A stretch of 13,219 bases of DNA, from assembly GCA_905235615.1 (NCBI GenBank), contig CAJOMB010000109.1, forward strand, positions 1 through 13,219. Reading direction: 5' to 3'. This document shows, one piece after another, positions 1 to 7,091 of this stretch (positions within the stretch are counted from its first letter, which is position 1; each line of letters opens with the position of its first letter). The position numbers and the translations under genes were made by a program. The stretch comes from an uncultured Bacteroidales bacterium. Its GTDB lineage: Bacteria; Bacteroidota; Bacteroidia; Bacteroidales; UBA932. Under the pieces are notes generated by a model. It ran no database searches, was not told the DNA's origin, and saw only the letters and a list, made by a program, of their open reading frames with translations.

Positions 1-548
1 ACCACCAGGCGGTCCACCCGGGCGGCGGCTTGCTCCAGCAAGTACTGATGCCCCAGGGTGAAGGGATTGGCATTCATCACCACCACGCCGGTGGCGTCAT
101 GCCCGGTCGGAGCCGGGCATGACGAAAGACTCGCCCGGCAGGACGCTAAATAGCGCTCCAGGCCCCGGCCGTTTTCCATCAGGATGGCTAACGGGGCACG
201 GGCAATGACATGGAAGCCCAGGCTTTCAAAGATGCCCTGGTTCTCCGGCTTGGTAAAGAGTTTCAGCTCCGTTATCCCGCAGGAGGCAGCCTGTGAAATG
301 AGATGGGAAACCACGGGGGCCACCAAGCCCTCGCTTCGGGCTTCCGGGGCAACGGCAATGCATTTGATGATGTCTCCGGACAAACCGGCACCGGCCAGAA
401 TATGGCCCTCAGTGTCTTCTACGACAGAATACGAATCCAATGCTTCCATACGGAGGCCATTCTCTCCGAGGAAGCGCTCCACCCGATGGCGGAAAGAAGG
501 AACGCTCAAAGGCAGTTCCTGTATGGACAGGTTTTCGTAGTGTTGCAT
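1..548 (-). CDS. citC: [Citrate (pro-3S)-lyase] ligase CitC, 3' part outside the window
   Basis: CitC acetylates the thiol of the citrate lyase prosthetic group using acetate and ATP, switching the lyase on in the cytoplasm. The visible 182 residues start MQHYENLSIQELP and contain an acetyltransferase-like domain (about residues 35-125, with IKCIAVAPEARSEG and FTKPENQGIFESLGF). The beginning of the nucleotidyltransferase domain follows, marked by VVMNANPFTLGHQYLLEQA, whose GH pair belongs to the ATP-binding HxGH-type motif. The start codon (546-548) shares one base with the citX stop, so translation is probably coupled. The linker between the two domains (about residues 141-151) is encoded by a 30-bp palindrome that looks like an in-frame repeat insertion. 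The reading frame is open to the window edge. The family match is strong; only the truncation limits confidence. Confidence 0.93.
   Translation of the reverse strand, partial: MQHYENLSIQELPLSVPSFRHRVERFLGENGLRMEALDSYSVVEDTEGHILAGAGLSGDIIKCIAVAPEARSEGLVAPVVSHLISQAASCGITELKLFTKPENQGIFESLGFHVIARAPLAILMENGRGLERYLASCRASLSSCPAPTGHDATGVVVMNANPFTLGHQYLLEQAAARVDRLV
97..126. repeat. 30-bp palindromic repeat inside citC
   Basis: CGTCATGCCCGG, a 6-nt spacer, then CCGGGCATGACG: two perfect 12-bp inverted arms. The palindrome is in frame and encodes part of the linker between the two CitC domains (SSCPAPTGHDA on the coding strand). It resembles the dispersed GTCAT-type palindromic repeats of Bacteroidota and shares the GTCAT end with the repeats at 4866-5027. 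Confidence 0.8.
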
Positions 549-1123
549 CATCCAACAGGCTTTCCAATACTCCCGGTTCCGCCTGTAAGGGAATCACAGT
601 ACAAATGTAACACTATCTTCTCAGACTCGCAATAACTGCTTACCATCTGCTCAATTTTGGCCAGCAATTCCGCTTGCGAGTGCGTTTTGGCGCGCATGCA
701 GTAACGGACTTCGTTATCGCAAAGGAGGCAGCGCCGGGGAGGAAGGCCGATGGACGCCCGGTCAAGGAGATGCCCGGTCTCCATGACGTCGATGTCCATC
801 AATCGGCCCAAAGGGTGCGTATCTTCGATTTCGCAGCACAGACGCTTGACCAGCATTGCGGGCAGCGGAACCAGCAGATAGGCCTCGTAGCCGGTTTCCA
901 GGTCACGCACCTGCGTGAAGTGCGCCACGCTGCCGAATTTATCCAGCAAAGCAGCCAGCCCGGCCCCGCCAACAACGAGCGAAGCGGCGCAGCGCTTCTG
1001 AGGCCCCGGAAACTGCACGGTAAGGCAAATGAGCGTATCTCCGGGATGGGAAGCCAACAGTTCCTTCTGATGACGGCAACGGGCATCCCGGCTCTCCAAT
1101 AACTGTTCCAGGCTAATGCTCAT
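548..1123 (-). CDS. citX: Holo-citrate lyase synthase CitX (apo-CitD phosphoribosyl-dephospho-CoA transferase)
   Basis: CitX transfers the 2'-(5''-triphosphoribosyl)-3'-dephospho-CoA group onto the serine of the acyl carrier subunit CitD. The 191-aa product has the family layout: an N-terminal helix MSISLEQLLESRDARCRHQ, then LICLTVQFPGPQKR, the signature HPLGRLMDIDV (about residues 103-113), and the Cys/Arg-rich stretch RRCLLCDNEVRYCMRAKTH. Length matches free-standing CitX proteins (about 170-190 aa). The start overlaps the end of the DUF3108 gene by 11 nt, and the stop overlaps the citC start (TGATG), so it is embedded in the operon. The usual partner CitG, which makes the prosthetic-group precursor, is not in this window. 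Confidence 0.93.
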   Translation of the reverse strand: MSISLEQLLESRDARCRHQKELLASHPGDTLICLTVQFPGPQKRCAASLVVGGAGLAALLDKFGSVAHFTQVRDLETGYEAYLLVPLPAMLVKRLCCEIEDTHPLGRLMDIDVMETGHLLDRASIGLPPRRCLLCDNEVRYCMRAKTHSQAELLAKIEQMVSSYCESEKIVLHLYCDSLTGGTGSIGKPVG

Positions 1124-1880
1124 TGTTCTTCTCCAGCATTTTGGCTACGATACTCCCCTTCTCCAGTTTTATCTCAAGTCCGCGAAGCATACGCTCCGCA
1201 CCCGGAGATACCCAGAGATGGATTTCTTTTCCGCTCTTGTTCTCCAGCAGCCCTCGGCCCTCTATTTCCAACAAATAATGGAAGCCACTTTCTTCCTCCC
1301 CAAAAGCAGCATCTTCTCCCACGTAGCTCAAATGGGCAAGCTCGGCCGATGAGCCAAACAACAGTTGCACCGCCATGGGTTCCCCTTGAAGGGATGCAGG
1401 GTCCAGGCTACGGACATATAAAGAAAAGGAAGCGACATCCAGCGTAAGCAGGCCATTCTTGGGATAAAGCTTCCTGACGGGCTCCGGGGTATTTTCTATC
1501 TGCAATACAGACTCCACCTCGTTATCTCCGTAAATGAACTCCAGCTGATGCTTTTTCCCTTTTTTGACATGCGGGAAGGAATAGTAGTACGGGGACAAAT
1601 CTTCCTTGGAGAGTACAAGGTCCACTTTGTATTCGCTACGGAGAAAGAGCTTGAACACATTCGCCGCCTGCACGGAGAAGCCGGCAGCATAGGCGGTATC
1701 CCCCTTCCACTCCGTGTCGGACATGGTAAGCGTTGCCGTGGCCATCTTGGCACGAAGGCTTCCCCGGATATACTGAATCTTATATTGAACTTTCCCTTGG
1801 GTCCATCCCGATGTTCCCCTCCCTTGCGGTGCGAATGACAGCAAGGGCAGCAAGGCCAGAAAACACACCAACTTTCTCAT
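1113..1880 (-). CDS. Secreted DUF3108-family protein
   Basis: A 255-aa protein with an N-terminal signal peptide (MRKLVCFLALLPLLSFA). The body resembles DUF3108, an envelope family common in Bacteroidota. The family-like core begins with GKVQYKIQYIRGSLRAKMATATLTM (given here in two parts: GKVQYKIQYIRG and SLRAKMATATLTM), and a late G-x-Y-like edge occurs near HYLLEIEGRGLLE. No enzymatic motif is seen, so the function is unknown; it is probably a periplasmic or lipid-side beta-rich protein. The segment just after the signal peptide (PQGRGTSGWT) looks like extra sequence encoded by a repeat-like stretch (1802-1840). It starts 8 nt after the preceding hydrolase relic and overlaps citX by 11 nt, so it is cotranscribed with the citrate lyase genes although nothing links it to citrate metabolism. 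Confidence 0.8.
   Translation of the reverse strand: MRKLVCFLALLPLLSFAPQGRGTSGWTQGKVQYKIQYIRGSLRAKMATATLTMSDTEWKGDTAYAAGFSVQAANVFKLFLRSEYKVDLVLSKEDLSPYYYSFPHVKKGKKHQLEFIYGDNEVESVLQIENTPEPVRKLYPKNGLLTLDVASFSLYVRSLDPASLQGEPMAVQLLFGSSAELAHLSYVGEDAAFGEEESGFHYLLEIEGRGLLENKSGKEIHLWVSPGAERMLRGLEIKLEKGSIVAKMLEKNNEH
1802..1840 (-). repeat. Possible repeat-derived insertion at the DUF3108 signal-peptide junction
   Basis: On the coding strand the stretch opens TGTCATTCGCACCGCAAGGG and continues GAGGGGAACATCGGGATGGA. It encodes a low-complexity PQGRGTSGWT segment between the end of the signal peptide and the conserved GKVQYK start of the mature domain. The opening TGTCATTC matches the ends of the repeat units at 4866-4985. 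The assignment as a repeat relic is inferred from this resemblance; there is no second copy in the window. Confidence 0.3.
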
Positions 1881-1888
1881 CGCCGGGA

Positions 1889-2278
1889 CTACTGCTTGCT
1901 GCGGTAGATGCTGTCCATGGAGACATTGCCCCAGGACGGGAGGGTGGCGTCGGATATGAGGGCATCAATGGTGCGGGCCCTGCCCAGCATCACGTCCTGT
2001 TCCAGGAGGAATTGATCCGAGGCCTTGAGCGCACCGTCGAGGCCCTTTCCCACCTGATAACCTTTCATGCCTATGCGGTAGTCGATGGACACGCCGCCAA
2101 AGACAAACAGTACAGTGGGTTTGACATGGCCCTCGAAAGTGGTCTCGGAGCCCGGAGCCGGTGCATACACATCCAGATACAGGTCCAGCGTGTCGCGCGT
2201 AGCAAACTTATAAGTCTGCTGCGCCCAAGCAGGAGCAGCAAACAGAAGAGCAAACAAAATGGGGAGAATTTTGTGCAT
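1889..2278 (-). pseudogene. Internally deleted secreted alpha/beta-hydrolase (carboxylesterase-like) relic
   Basis: A 129-aa open frame with a signal peptide (MHKILPILFALLFAAPAWA). The sequence TYKFATRDTLDLYLDVYAP and PTVLFVFGG resembles the N-terminus of Bacteroidota secreted esterases of about 300 aa. The segment IDYRIGMKG resembles their next block, and the tail DQFLLEQDVMLG...LPSWGNVSMDSIY resembles their C-terminus. The parts appear joined directly: the oxyanion-hole region after FVFGG and the whole central portion carrying the GxSxG nucleophile and the catalytic Asp/His are absent, yet the frame is preserved. It is therefore expected to be catalytically dead; whether the short secreted product is made or used is unknown. 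It lies 5 nt after citF and 8 nt before the DUF3108 gene. Confidence 0.65.
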
Positions 2279-2283
2279 GGAAT

Positions 2284-3702
2284 TTATTTTATGTTATAAA
2301 TTTTGTCCAGGACAGAGCCGTCGCGGTTCATCACCACGCCCACCACCTTGTCTCCGAAAGGAAGCGGGTCCGGCGTGCCGATAATGGAGCTTGCCTTGGC
2401 AGCCAGTTCCTTGATATCCACTACCTTGAGGCCGGCCGCCTTCAGCTTTTCTGCGATTTCCGGCCGAAGCGGATTCACGGCGATTCCGTATTCCGTCACC
2501 ACCACATCCACAGACTTGCCGGGCGTGATGAGGGTGGTTACCTTGGGCACCACGCAAGGGATGCGGCCACGCAGCAGCGGGCACACAATAATGCTCAGGG
2601 CACTGTCTGCAGCCGTGTCCTGGTGACCGCCAATGGCGCCGCGGATGATGCCGTCCGAGCCCACCAACACGTTCACATTGAAGTTGGTGTCCACCTCCAA
2701 GGCGCTCAGAATCACGATATCCAGAGCGTGCGTGGCACTTCCCAAATGCTGCCCTGAAGCATATTCCACGGCCGATACTTCCTGATGGAGCGGATCACCT
2801 GCGATGGATTCCGCCGCCACCTTGTCAAAGGACTGCACGTCAATCAGTTTGCCGATAAGGCCCTCCTCATGCAGCTTCACCATATGGGCCGTGATGCCGC
2901 CCAGGGCGAAGGAAGCCTTGATACCCCGCCTGATCATCTCTTCCCGGATGTATTTGACGGCCGCCAGGGAGGCGCCGCCGGTACCTGTCTGGATGCTGAA
3001 GCCATCCTCGAAGTAACCGGAATTGATAATCACTTTGGCAGCCTGTTTGGCCAGCAGGATATCCCTGGGGTTCTTGGAATCCCGGATGGCGCCAGCGGCA
3101 ATCTTGGAGCTGTCGCCCACGGAATCCACTACTACAACCGATTCAACGTCTGCGGCCGATATGCTCTGCGGCATATTGGGATAGGCCACCAGGTCATCGG
3201 TAATCACCACCACATGCTTGGCATAGCGGGCATCCGGAAGGGCATAACCCAAGGAGCCGCAGATGCTTTTGGCGTTCTCGCTGCGGGGCACGCCACAGGC
3301 ATTCCCCAGTTCATCGCAGGCCGATGCACCCAGGAAAGCCACATCAATCTTGAGCTCTCCCTTGGCAATGGCGCTGCCGCGGCCCCCGTGCGAACGGAAG
3401 ACCACCGGCTCCTTCAGCAGACCGTGGGAGATGGCATCGGCCAGTTCTCCGCGAAGACCGGAAGTGGAAATGCCGGTAATGACACCGCTTTTGATATGCT
3501 CAATCAGCGGTTTATGGACATCGGAGAGGCTGGAGGCGGCCAGTTTGAGGTCTTTGAAGCCCATTTCGGCCAGCTTGTCCACAACCAGATTCACCACCTT
3601 GTCACCGCCACGGAAATGGTGGTGGAAGCTGACGGTCATACCGTCCTTGAGGCCGGAACGCCTGATGGCCTCTTCCAGGCTAACTACTTTGCTGTTTCTC
3701 AT
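2284..3702 (-). CDS. citF: Citrate lyase alpha subunit (citrate CoA/ACP-transferase) CitF
   Basis: CitF exchanges the acetyl group on the CitD prosthetic arm for citrate, giving citryl-ACP and acetate. The 472-aa product matches the family along its whole length: LEEAIRRSGLKDGMTVSFHH near the start, FRGGDKVVNLV, SGLRGELADAISHGLL, SHGGRGSAIAKGELKIDVAF, the glycine-rich FSIQTGTGGASLAAVK, FALGGITAHMVKLHEEG, FNVNVLVGSDGIIRGAIGGH, and the late HGIAVNPxRPE-like block YGIAVNPLRPEIAEKL. Enterobacterial CitF carries about 30-40 extra N-terminal residues that are absent here, so this is the short form. Its start overlaps the last codons of citE by 4 nt. Confidence in the assignment is very high. Confidence 0.96.
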   Translation of the reverse strand: MRNSKVVSLEEAIRRSGLKDGMTVSFHHHFRGGDKVVNLVVDKLAEMGFKDLKLAASSLSDVHKPLIEHIKSGVITGISTSGLRGELADAISHGLLKEPVVFRSHGGRGSAIAKGELKIDVAFLGASACDELGNACGVPRSENAKSICGSLGYALPDARYAKHVVVITDDLVAYPNMPQSISAADVESVVVVDSVGDSSKIAAGAIRDSKNPRDILLAKQAAKVIINSGYFEDGFSIQTGTGGASLAAVKYIREEMIRRGIKASFALGGITAHMVKLHEEGLIGKLIDVQSFDKVAAESIAGDPLHQEVSAVEYASGQHLGSATHALDIVILSALEVDTNFNVNVLVGSDGIIRGAIGGHQDTAADSALSIIVCPLLRGRIPCVVPKVTTLITPGKSVDVVVTEYGIAVNPLRPEIAEKLKAAGLKVVDIKELAAKASSIIGTPDPLPFGDKVVGVVMNRDGSVLDKIYNIK

Positions 3703-4589
3703 AGGGCTTCCTCCTCAGAAATAACACCGGCGGCAACGGCCAGGGCGATGGTACGCTCTGCCCGCAGGACCACCGGACGGTCCACCATCTTACCGTTCAC
3801 GGCAATGACGCCGGAACCCTTGGCCTGGGCCTCCCTGATGGCGGCCACCACGGCGCGGGCCTTGTTGATTTCCTTCTCCGTAGGCGTGAATACGCTGTTC
3901 ACCACCTCTATCTGACGCGGGTTGATAATGGATTTCCCGTCAAAGCCCAGCGTCTTGATGAGCTCCACTTCTTTCCGGAAGGTTTCCATGTCGTCCAGAT
4001 TAGAATAGACGGTATCAAAGCAGCAGATGCCGGCAGCACGGGCGGCCACCACAATCTGCTCCCGGGCCAGCAGCAGTTCCGCGCCGCCCGGCGTGCGGTT
4101 GGTCTTGAGGTTGGCGCTGTAGTCTTCGGCCCCAAGGGCTATTCCCATCATGCGGGGAGAGGCCGTGGCAATGGCATAGGCATTCACAATGCCCAGGGCG
4201 CTCTCGATGGCAGCCATAATCTTGGTCTCCCCCACCCGGCCAATCTCGGTTTCCACCTGGAGGATGGCTTCCTCCAGCTCACGGACTTCGTCGGCCGTTT
4301 CCGTCTTGGGCATGCGAATCACGTCCACGCCGGCCTTCACAACGGCTTCCACGTCCTTCTTTCCGTAGGGCGTATTGAGCGGGTTAATCCGCACCACCAT
4401 TTCCGTAGTACCGTAGTCGATGGTTTTGAGGGCGTTATATACCAGTAGCCGGGCGGCGTCCTTTTCCGCCATGGTCACGGAGTCTTCCAGGTCCAGCATG
4501 ATGCTGTCCGGGCCGTAGATATGGGCATCGGCCATCATTCCGGGATTGTTGCCCGGAACGAACATCATGGTTCTCCTCAGTCTTTCCAT
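3699..4589 (-). CDS. citE: Citrate lyase beta subunit (citryl-ACP lyase) CitE
   Basis: CitE cleaves citryl-ACP into acetyl-ACP and oxaloacetate. The chosen start gives MERLRRTMMFVPGNNPGM, which matches the N-terminus of known CitE proteins almost exactly, and a product of 296 aa (usual about 290-300). Visible blocks are DSIMLDLEDSVTMAEKDAAR, VVRINPLNTPYG, VIRMPKTETADEVRELE, AAIESALGIVNA, IGIALGAEDY-like MMGIALGAEDYSANLKTNR, FDTVYSNLDDMETF and FDGKSIINPRQI, including the acidic residues that bind Mg2+ in this superfamily. This start overlaps citD by 13 nt. A further ATG at 4568 has a better AGGAG box upstream but would drop the conserved LRRT; the open frame also extends upstream to 4646, inside citD, without homology. 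Confidence 0.95.
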   Translation of the reverse strand: MERLRRTMMFVPGNNPGMMADAHIYGPDSIMLDLEDSVTMAEKDAARLLVYNALKTIDYGTTEMVVRINPLNTPYGKKDVEAVVKAGVDVIRMPKTETADEVRELEEAILQVETEIGRVGETKIMAAIESALGIVNAYAIATASPRMMGIALGAEDYSANLKTNRTPGGAELLLAREQIVVAARAAGICCFDTVYSNLDDMETFRKEVELIKTLGFDGKSIINPRQIEVVNSVFTPTEKEINKARAVVAAIREAQAKGSGVIAVNGKMVDRPVVLRAERTIALAVAAGVISEEEAL

Positions 4590-4846
4590 ACGTCTTTTCC
4601 CGTTGCCCGGACAGCTGCGGCGGTAACCCGTGCCCGGATGGTACAATCCAATGCGCCCTTGTCGATGGCCTCCACACGGGCATCCTTGATGCCCAGGCCT
4701 TCGAGGGTCTCTACAATGACGGCCTTGATCTGACGGCCGAACTGGGCGGCCACAGAGCTCTGCAGTTCCACCTGCAGCCCTTCCGAAGGGCCGATGGTGA
4801 CCATGATGTCACCGCTTTCCAATGTTCCAGCTACTGCTTGTTTCAT
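4577..4846 (-). CDS. citD: Citrate lyase acyl carrier protein (gamma subunit) CitD
   Basis: CitD carries the CoA-like prosthetic arm that shuttles acetyl and citryl groups between CitF and CitE. Starting at the ATG at 4846 gives an 89-aa protein beginning MKQAVAGTLESGDIMVTIGP, the usual N-terminus. The serine of TLES (residue 11) is the expected attachment site. The tail KGALDCTIRARVTAAAVRAT is also typical. An upstream GTG at 4867 would add seven residues, but these are encoded by the end of a dispersed repeat (GAAGTGAAGAATCT on the coding strand), so the ATG is preferred. This is the first gene of the cit operon. No TAnnTTTG box is visible in the gap upstream, so transcription may come through from pdxB or from an unrecognised promoter. 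Confidence 0.92.
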   Translation of the reverse strand: MKQAVAGTLESGDIMVTIGPSEGLQVELQSSVAAQFGRQIKAVIVETLEGLGIKDARVEAIDKGALDCTIRARVTAAAVRATGKDVWKD

Positions 4847-4865
4847 TCGACCAGATAGATTCTTC

Positions 4866-4965
4866 ACTTCGTTCAGAATGACAGGACTTCGTTCAGAATG
4901 ACAGGACTTCGTTCAGAATGACAGGACTTCGTTCAGAATGACAGGACTTCGTTCAGAGTGAAAGG
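4866..4965. repeat. Tandem repeat, five 20-bp units
   Basis: The unit ACTTCGTTCAGAATGACAGG starts at 4866, 4886, 4906 and 4926 with no differences, and a fifth copy at 4946-4965 has two substitutions. The array sits 20 bp from the citD start codon. The unit is part of the GTCATTCTGA(G/A)CGAAG-type dispersed repeat of Bacteroidota read on the other strand. Confidence 0.95.
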
Positions 4966-4970
4966 TGGGT

Positions 4971-5027
4971 GTCATTCTGAGGCATGTCATCCTGAGCAAC
5001 GCGAAGGATCTGCCGAAGAATCTGCTG
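4971..5027. repeat. Inverted partner arm of the GTCATTCTGA-type repeat
   Basis: GTCATTCTGAGG is followed by GTCATCCTGAGCAACGCGAA and GGATCTGCCGAAGAATCTG. These are degenerate copies in the opposite orientation to the tandem units at 4866-4965 and the AGATTCTTCACTTCGTTCAG run ending the array at 4858-4877. A minus-strand transcript could fold this arm on the citD-proximal arm, with the tandem copies in the loop. The rest of the 193-bp gap between the DUF4301 stop (5040) and citD holds nothing else that is recognisable. Confidence 0.7.
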
Positions 5028-5039
5028 ACCAGCATTATT

Positions 5040-7091
5040 TTATCCTTGATGTGCGGGCCGTAAGAGGTCCAGCACTACTTTTACGGGGTTGAAGGTTTCA
5101 ATGGGAACTTCCACGAAGAGGGTGTTCCAGTCACTCATGGCGCCGTTCCACAGAGGCAGTTCCAGGGCCTTGAGTTCGCGGCCCTCATAGCTCTTGGAGC
5201 TCATGAAACCGGCCTCCTGATCTACATAATTCAGCAGATCGAAGTGCTTACCCTTGTAGTCATTGAGGCAGCACACCAGGTCTACCGGGTTGAAGTGCGT
5301 GGCCTGGGACATGGCCTTCATGGCACCGGCATCCTCCTTGTTGATCTGGACGCTCTCCAGAATCTGCAGGCTGGTGCAGCCGTCCTTTCCGGCAATCACA
5401 TAAGGGCCGCCACCGGGCTCTCCCTCGTTCTTCACCATGCCGCATACGCGGATGGGCCGGTTCAGCTTGGCGCGGAGCATCTGCACCCGCTCGGCCTCGG
5501 AATGGGCCAACGGCATCTGGATGCACAGTTCCTTGTCCAAGAAGTTCTCAATCTCATTGCAAAGCGACACGGAAGGATTCTCGTCCAGCTTTCTCAGGTA
5601 ATCAAAAATCCTGTCTCTGAGCTGCAGGGCCACACCCATCAGCACCTGCTTGTACTCTGCGGTAACGGGCAGGAGCTTCTCGTGCGCCACATTGTCTATA
5701 TTCTTGATGCTCACCAGCTCATCGGCCACCTTGTTCAGGTTGTAGATGAGGGCGCCGTGTCCGGCGGGGCGGAACAACAGGGAGCCGTCGGCCTTGCGGA
5801 AAGGCTTGTTGTCCGGAGTGACGGCGATGGTGTCCGTGGCCTTGTCCTGGAAGGTGAAGCTGATGTTGTATTGGACACCGTATTTCTTCTCATAGTCCTC
5901 CTTGATGGCGCCGATAGCCTCCTCAAACAGCGACTGGTGCTCCGGAGAAATGGTAACGGTGAGATTGCAGGTACCGTCGGCATTACGCATGTATTCCTGC
6001 GCCTCCACCAGATGTTCGGCGATGGCCGTACGCACCTCGTCCGGATACCGGTGGAATTTCAGGACGCCCTTGGGCTTGCTGCCATAGGCCAGCCCGTCTT
6101 CTTTCAGCAGCTTCTTCAGCGTCTGGAGCCGATCATCCCGGCTGTCTTCGGGAGTGCCGAAGATTTCCGGCGTATAGAAGGCGAAATCCTTGATACGGGC
6201 GGCCAGTTTGGCACCAGGCGCATCGGAAGACAGGTCTTTCCCCTCTTCCAGATCGGCCAGGCCCTGGAACATGTCCTTGAACATGCGGGAGGCGGCGCCG
6301 GAGGCAGGGACAAACTTGCTCTTTCCGTTCACATCGGCCTTTTTGTAATAATCTACCGCGGCTTTGACGGCCTGGGAATCCAGAACCTTGATGCCCCTTT
6401 CAGGGGTGGCGGGCCCTACGATCTTCATCCAGGGGAAGCCGTTTTTGAAATGCTCAATCTGCTGTTTTACCTGACGGAGGGTAGCGCCTCTGTCCAGGAT
6501 TTGCTGTTGGTCGGTTTGGCTGAACATGGTGTTATAGTGGTTATCAATATAAAATTCTCGCCTGTAATTGTATTCGCTGCGCAGCTTTTCAAAAGAGTCG
6601 GGGGCGCTGCGGAAGAGGAAGTCGTCCGTAAAAATAGGATAGTTGTACTGCATCACAGCGGCGATTTCTCCCTGGGAGCGCCCCCAGAGGTCCAGCGTGG
6701 TGGGCGAAAGCGCCTCGTCCTCCAAAGCCGGGCGGAAATCCATCAGCTCCCCTATCCCGTAGTGTCTTGCAAAGGCCTGCACCGCCATGGCCGTTCCATT
6801 CTGCTTACCCTGATAGGAATAGCCGGCAATGTGCGGGGTGGCTATATCACACAGCTCTATCAGGTTGGTGTTCACTTGGGGTTCATTGCACCAGGTATCC
6901 AGTACGAGGGCCCCCAGTTTGGGACGCGCATGGATCAGGGCCTGCTCATCCACCACCTCCCCGCGGGCGGCATTGATGAAGATGGCGCCCGGACGGATTT
7001 TTTCGAAGAAGTCCTCCCCCGCCATGCCGCGGGTGGTCTCGTCCAAAGGGACATGCAGCGTCACCACCGTAGCTTTCTCCAGGAGGTTCAT
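5040..7091 (-). CDS. C-terminal two-thirds of PdxB joined in frame to a DUF4301 protein
   Basis: Residues 1 to about 188 of this frame are the catalytic and C-terminal parts of PdxB. They include FINAARGEVVDEQAL (catalytic Arg), LDTWCNEP (Glu) and ATPHIAGYSYQGKQNGTA (His), ending with the PdxB-like FEKLRSEYNYRREF. From the ATG at 6527 (MFSQTDQQQILDRGATLRQV) to the stop is a complete DUF4301 protein of 495 aa: FKNGFPWMKIVGPAT, KFVPASGAASRMFKD, KGVLKFHRYPDEVRT, TDTIAVTPDNKPFRK, LFRPAGHGALIYNLNKV, RVCGMVKNEGEPGGGPYVIA and the C-terminal WNGAMSDWNTLFVEVPIETF. DUF4301 has no known reaction that I can state. Either the two proteins are truly fused, or a lost stop joins neighbouring genes; the DUF4301 half could also start on its own at 6527. 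The first methionine (7091) is an artefact of the frameshift in pdxB and is not a likely start. Confidence 0.85.
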   Translation of the reverse strand: MNLLEKATVVTLHVPLDETTRGMAGEDFFEKIRPGAIFINAARGEVVDEQALIHARPKLGALVLDTWCNEPQVNTNLIELCDIATPHIAGYSYQGKQNGTAMAVQAFARHYGIGELMDFRPALEDEALSPTTLDLWGRSQGEIAAVMQYNYPIFTDDFLFRSAPDSFEKLRSEYNYRREFYIDNHYNTMFSQTDQQQILDRGATLRQVKQQIEHFKNGFPWMKIVGPATPERGIKVLDSQAVKAAVDYYKKADVNGKSKFVPASGAASRMFKDMFQGLADLEEGKDLSSDAPGAKLAARIKDFAFYTPEIFGTPEDSRDDRLQTLKKLLKEDGLAYGSKPKGVLKFHRYPDEVRTAIAEHLVEAQEYMRNADGTCNLTVTISPEHQSLFEEAIGAIKEDYEKKYGVQYNISFTFQDKATDTIAVTPDNKPFRKADGSLLFRPAGHGALIYNLNKVADELVSIKNIDNVAHEKLLPVTAEYKQVLMGVALQLRDRIFDYLRKLDENPSVSLCNEIENFLDKELCIQMPLAHSEAERVQMLRAKLNRPIRVCGMVKNEGEPGGGPYVIAGKDGCTSLQILESVQINKEDAGAMKAMSQATHFNPVDLVCCLNDYKGKHFDLLNYVDQEAGFMSSKSYEGRELKALELPLWNGAMSDWNTLFVEVPIETFNPVKVVLDLLRPAHQG

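Noticed and set aside
2785..3915. A 376-aa plus-strand open frame opposite citF
   Set aside because: Antisense shadow of citF and the end of citE, with no start signal and no homology.
4866..4965. Tandem array considered as a CRISPR
   Set aside because: The units are contiguous 20-mers with no variable spacers and no cas genes nearby.
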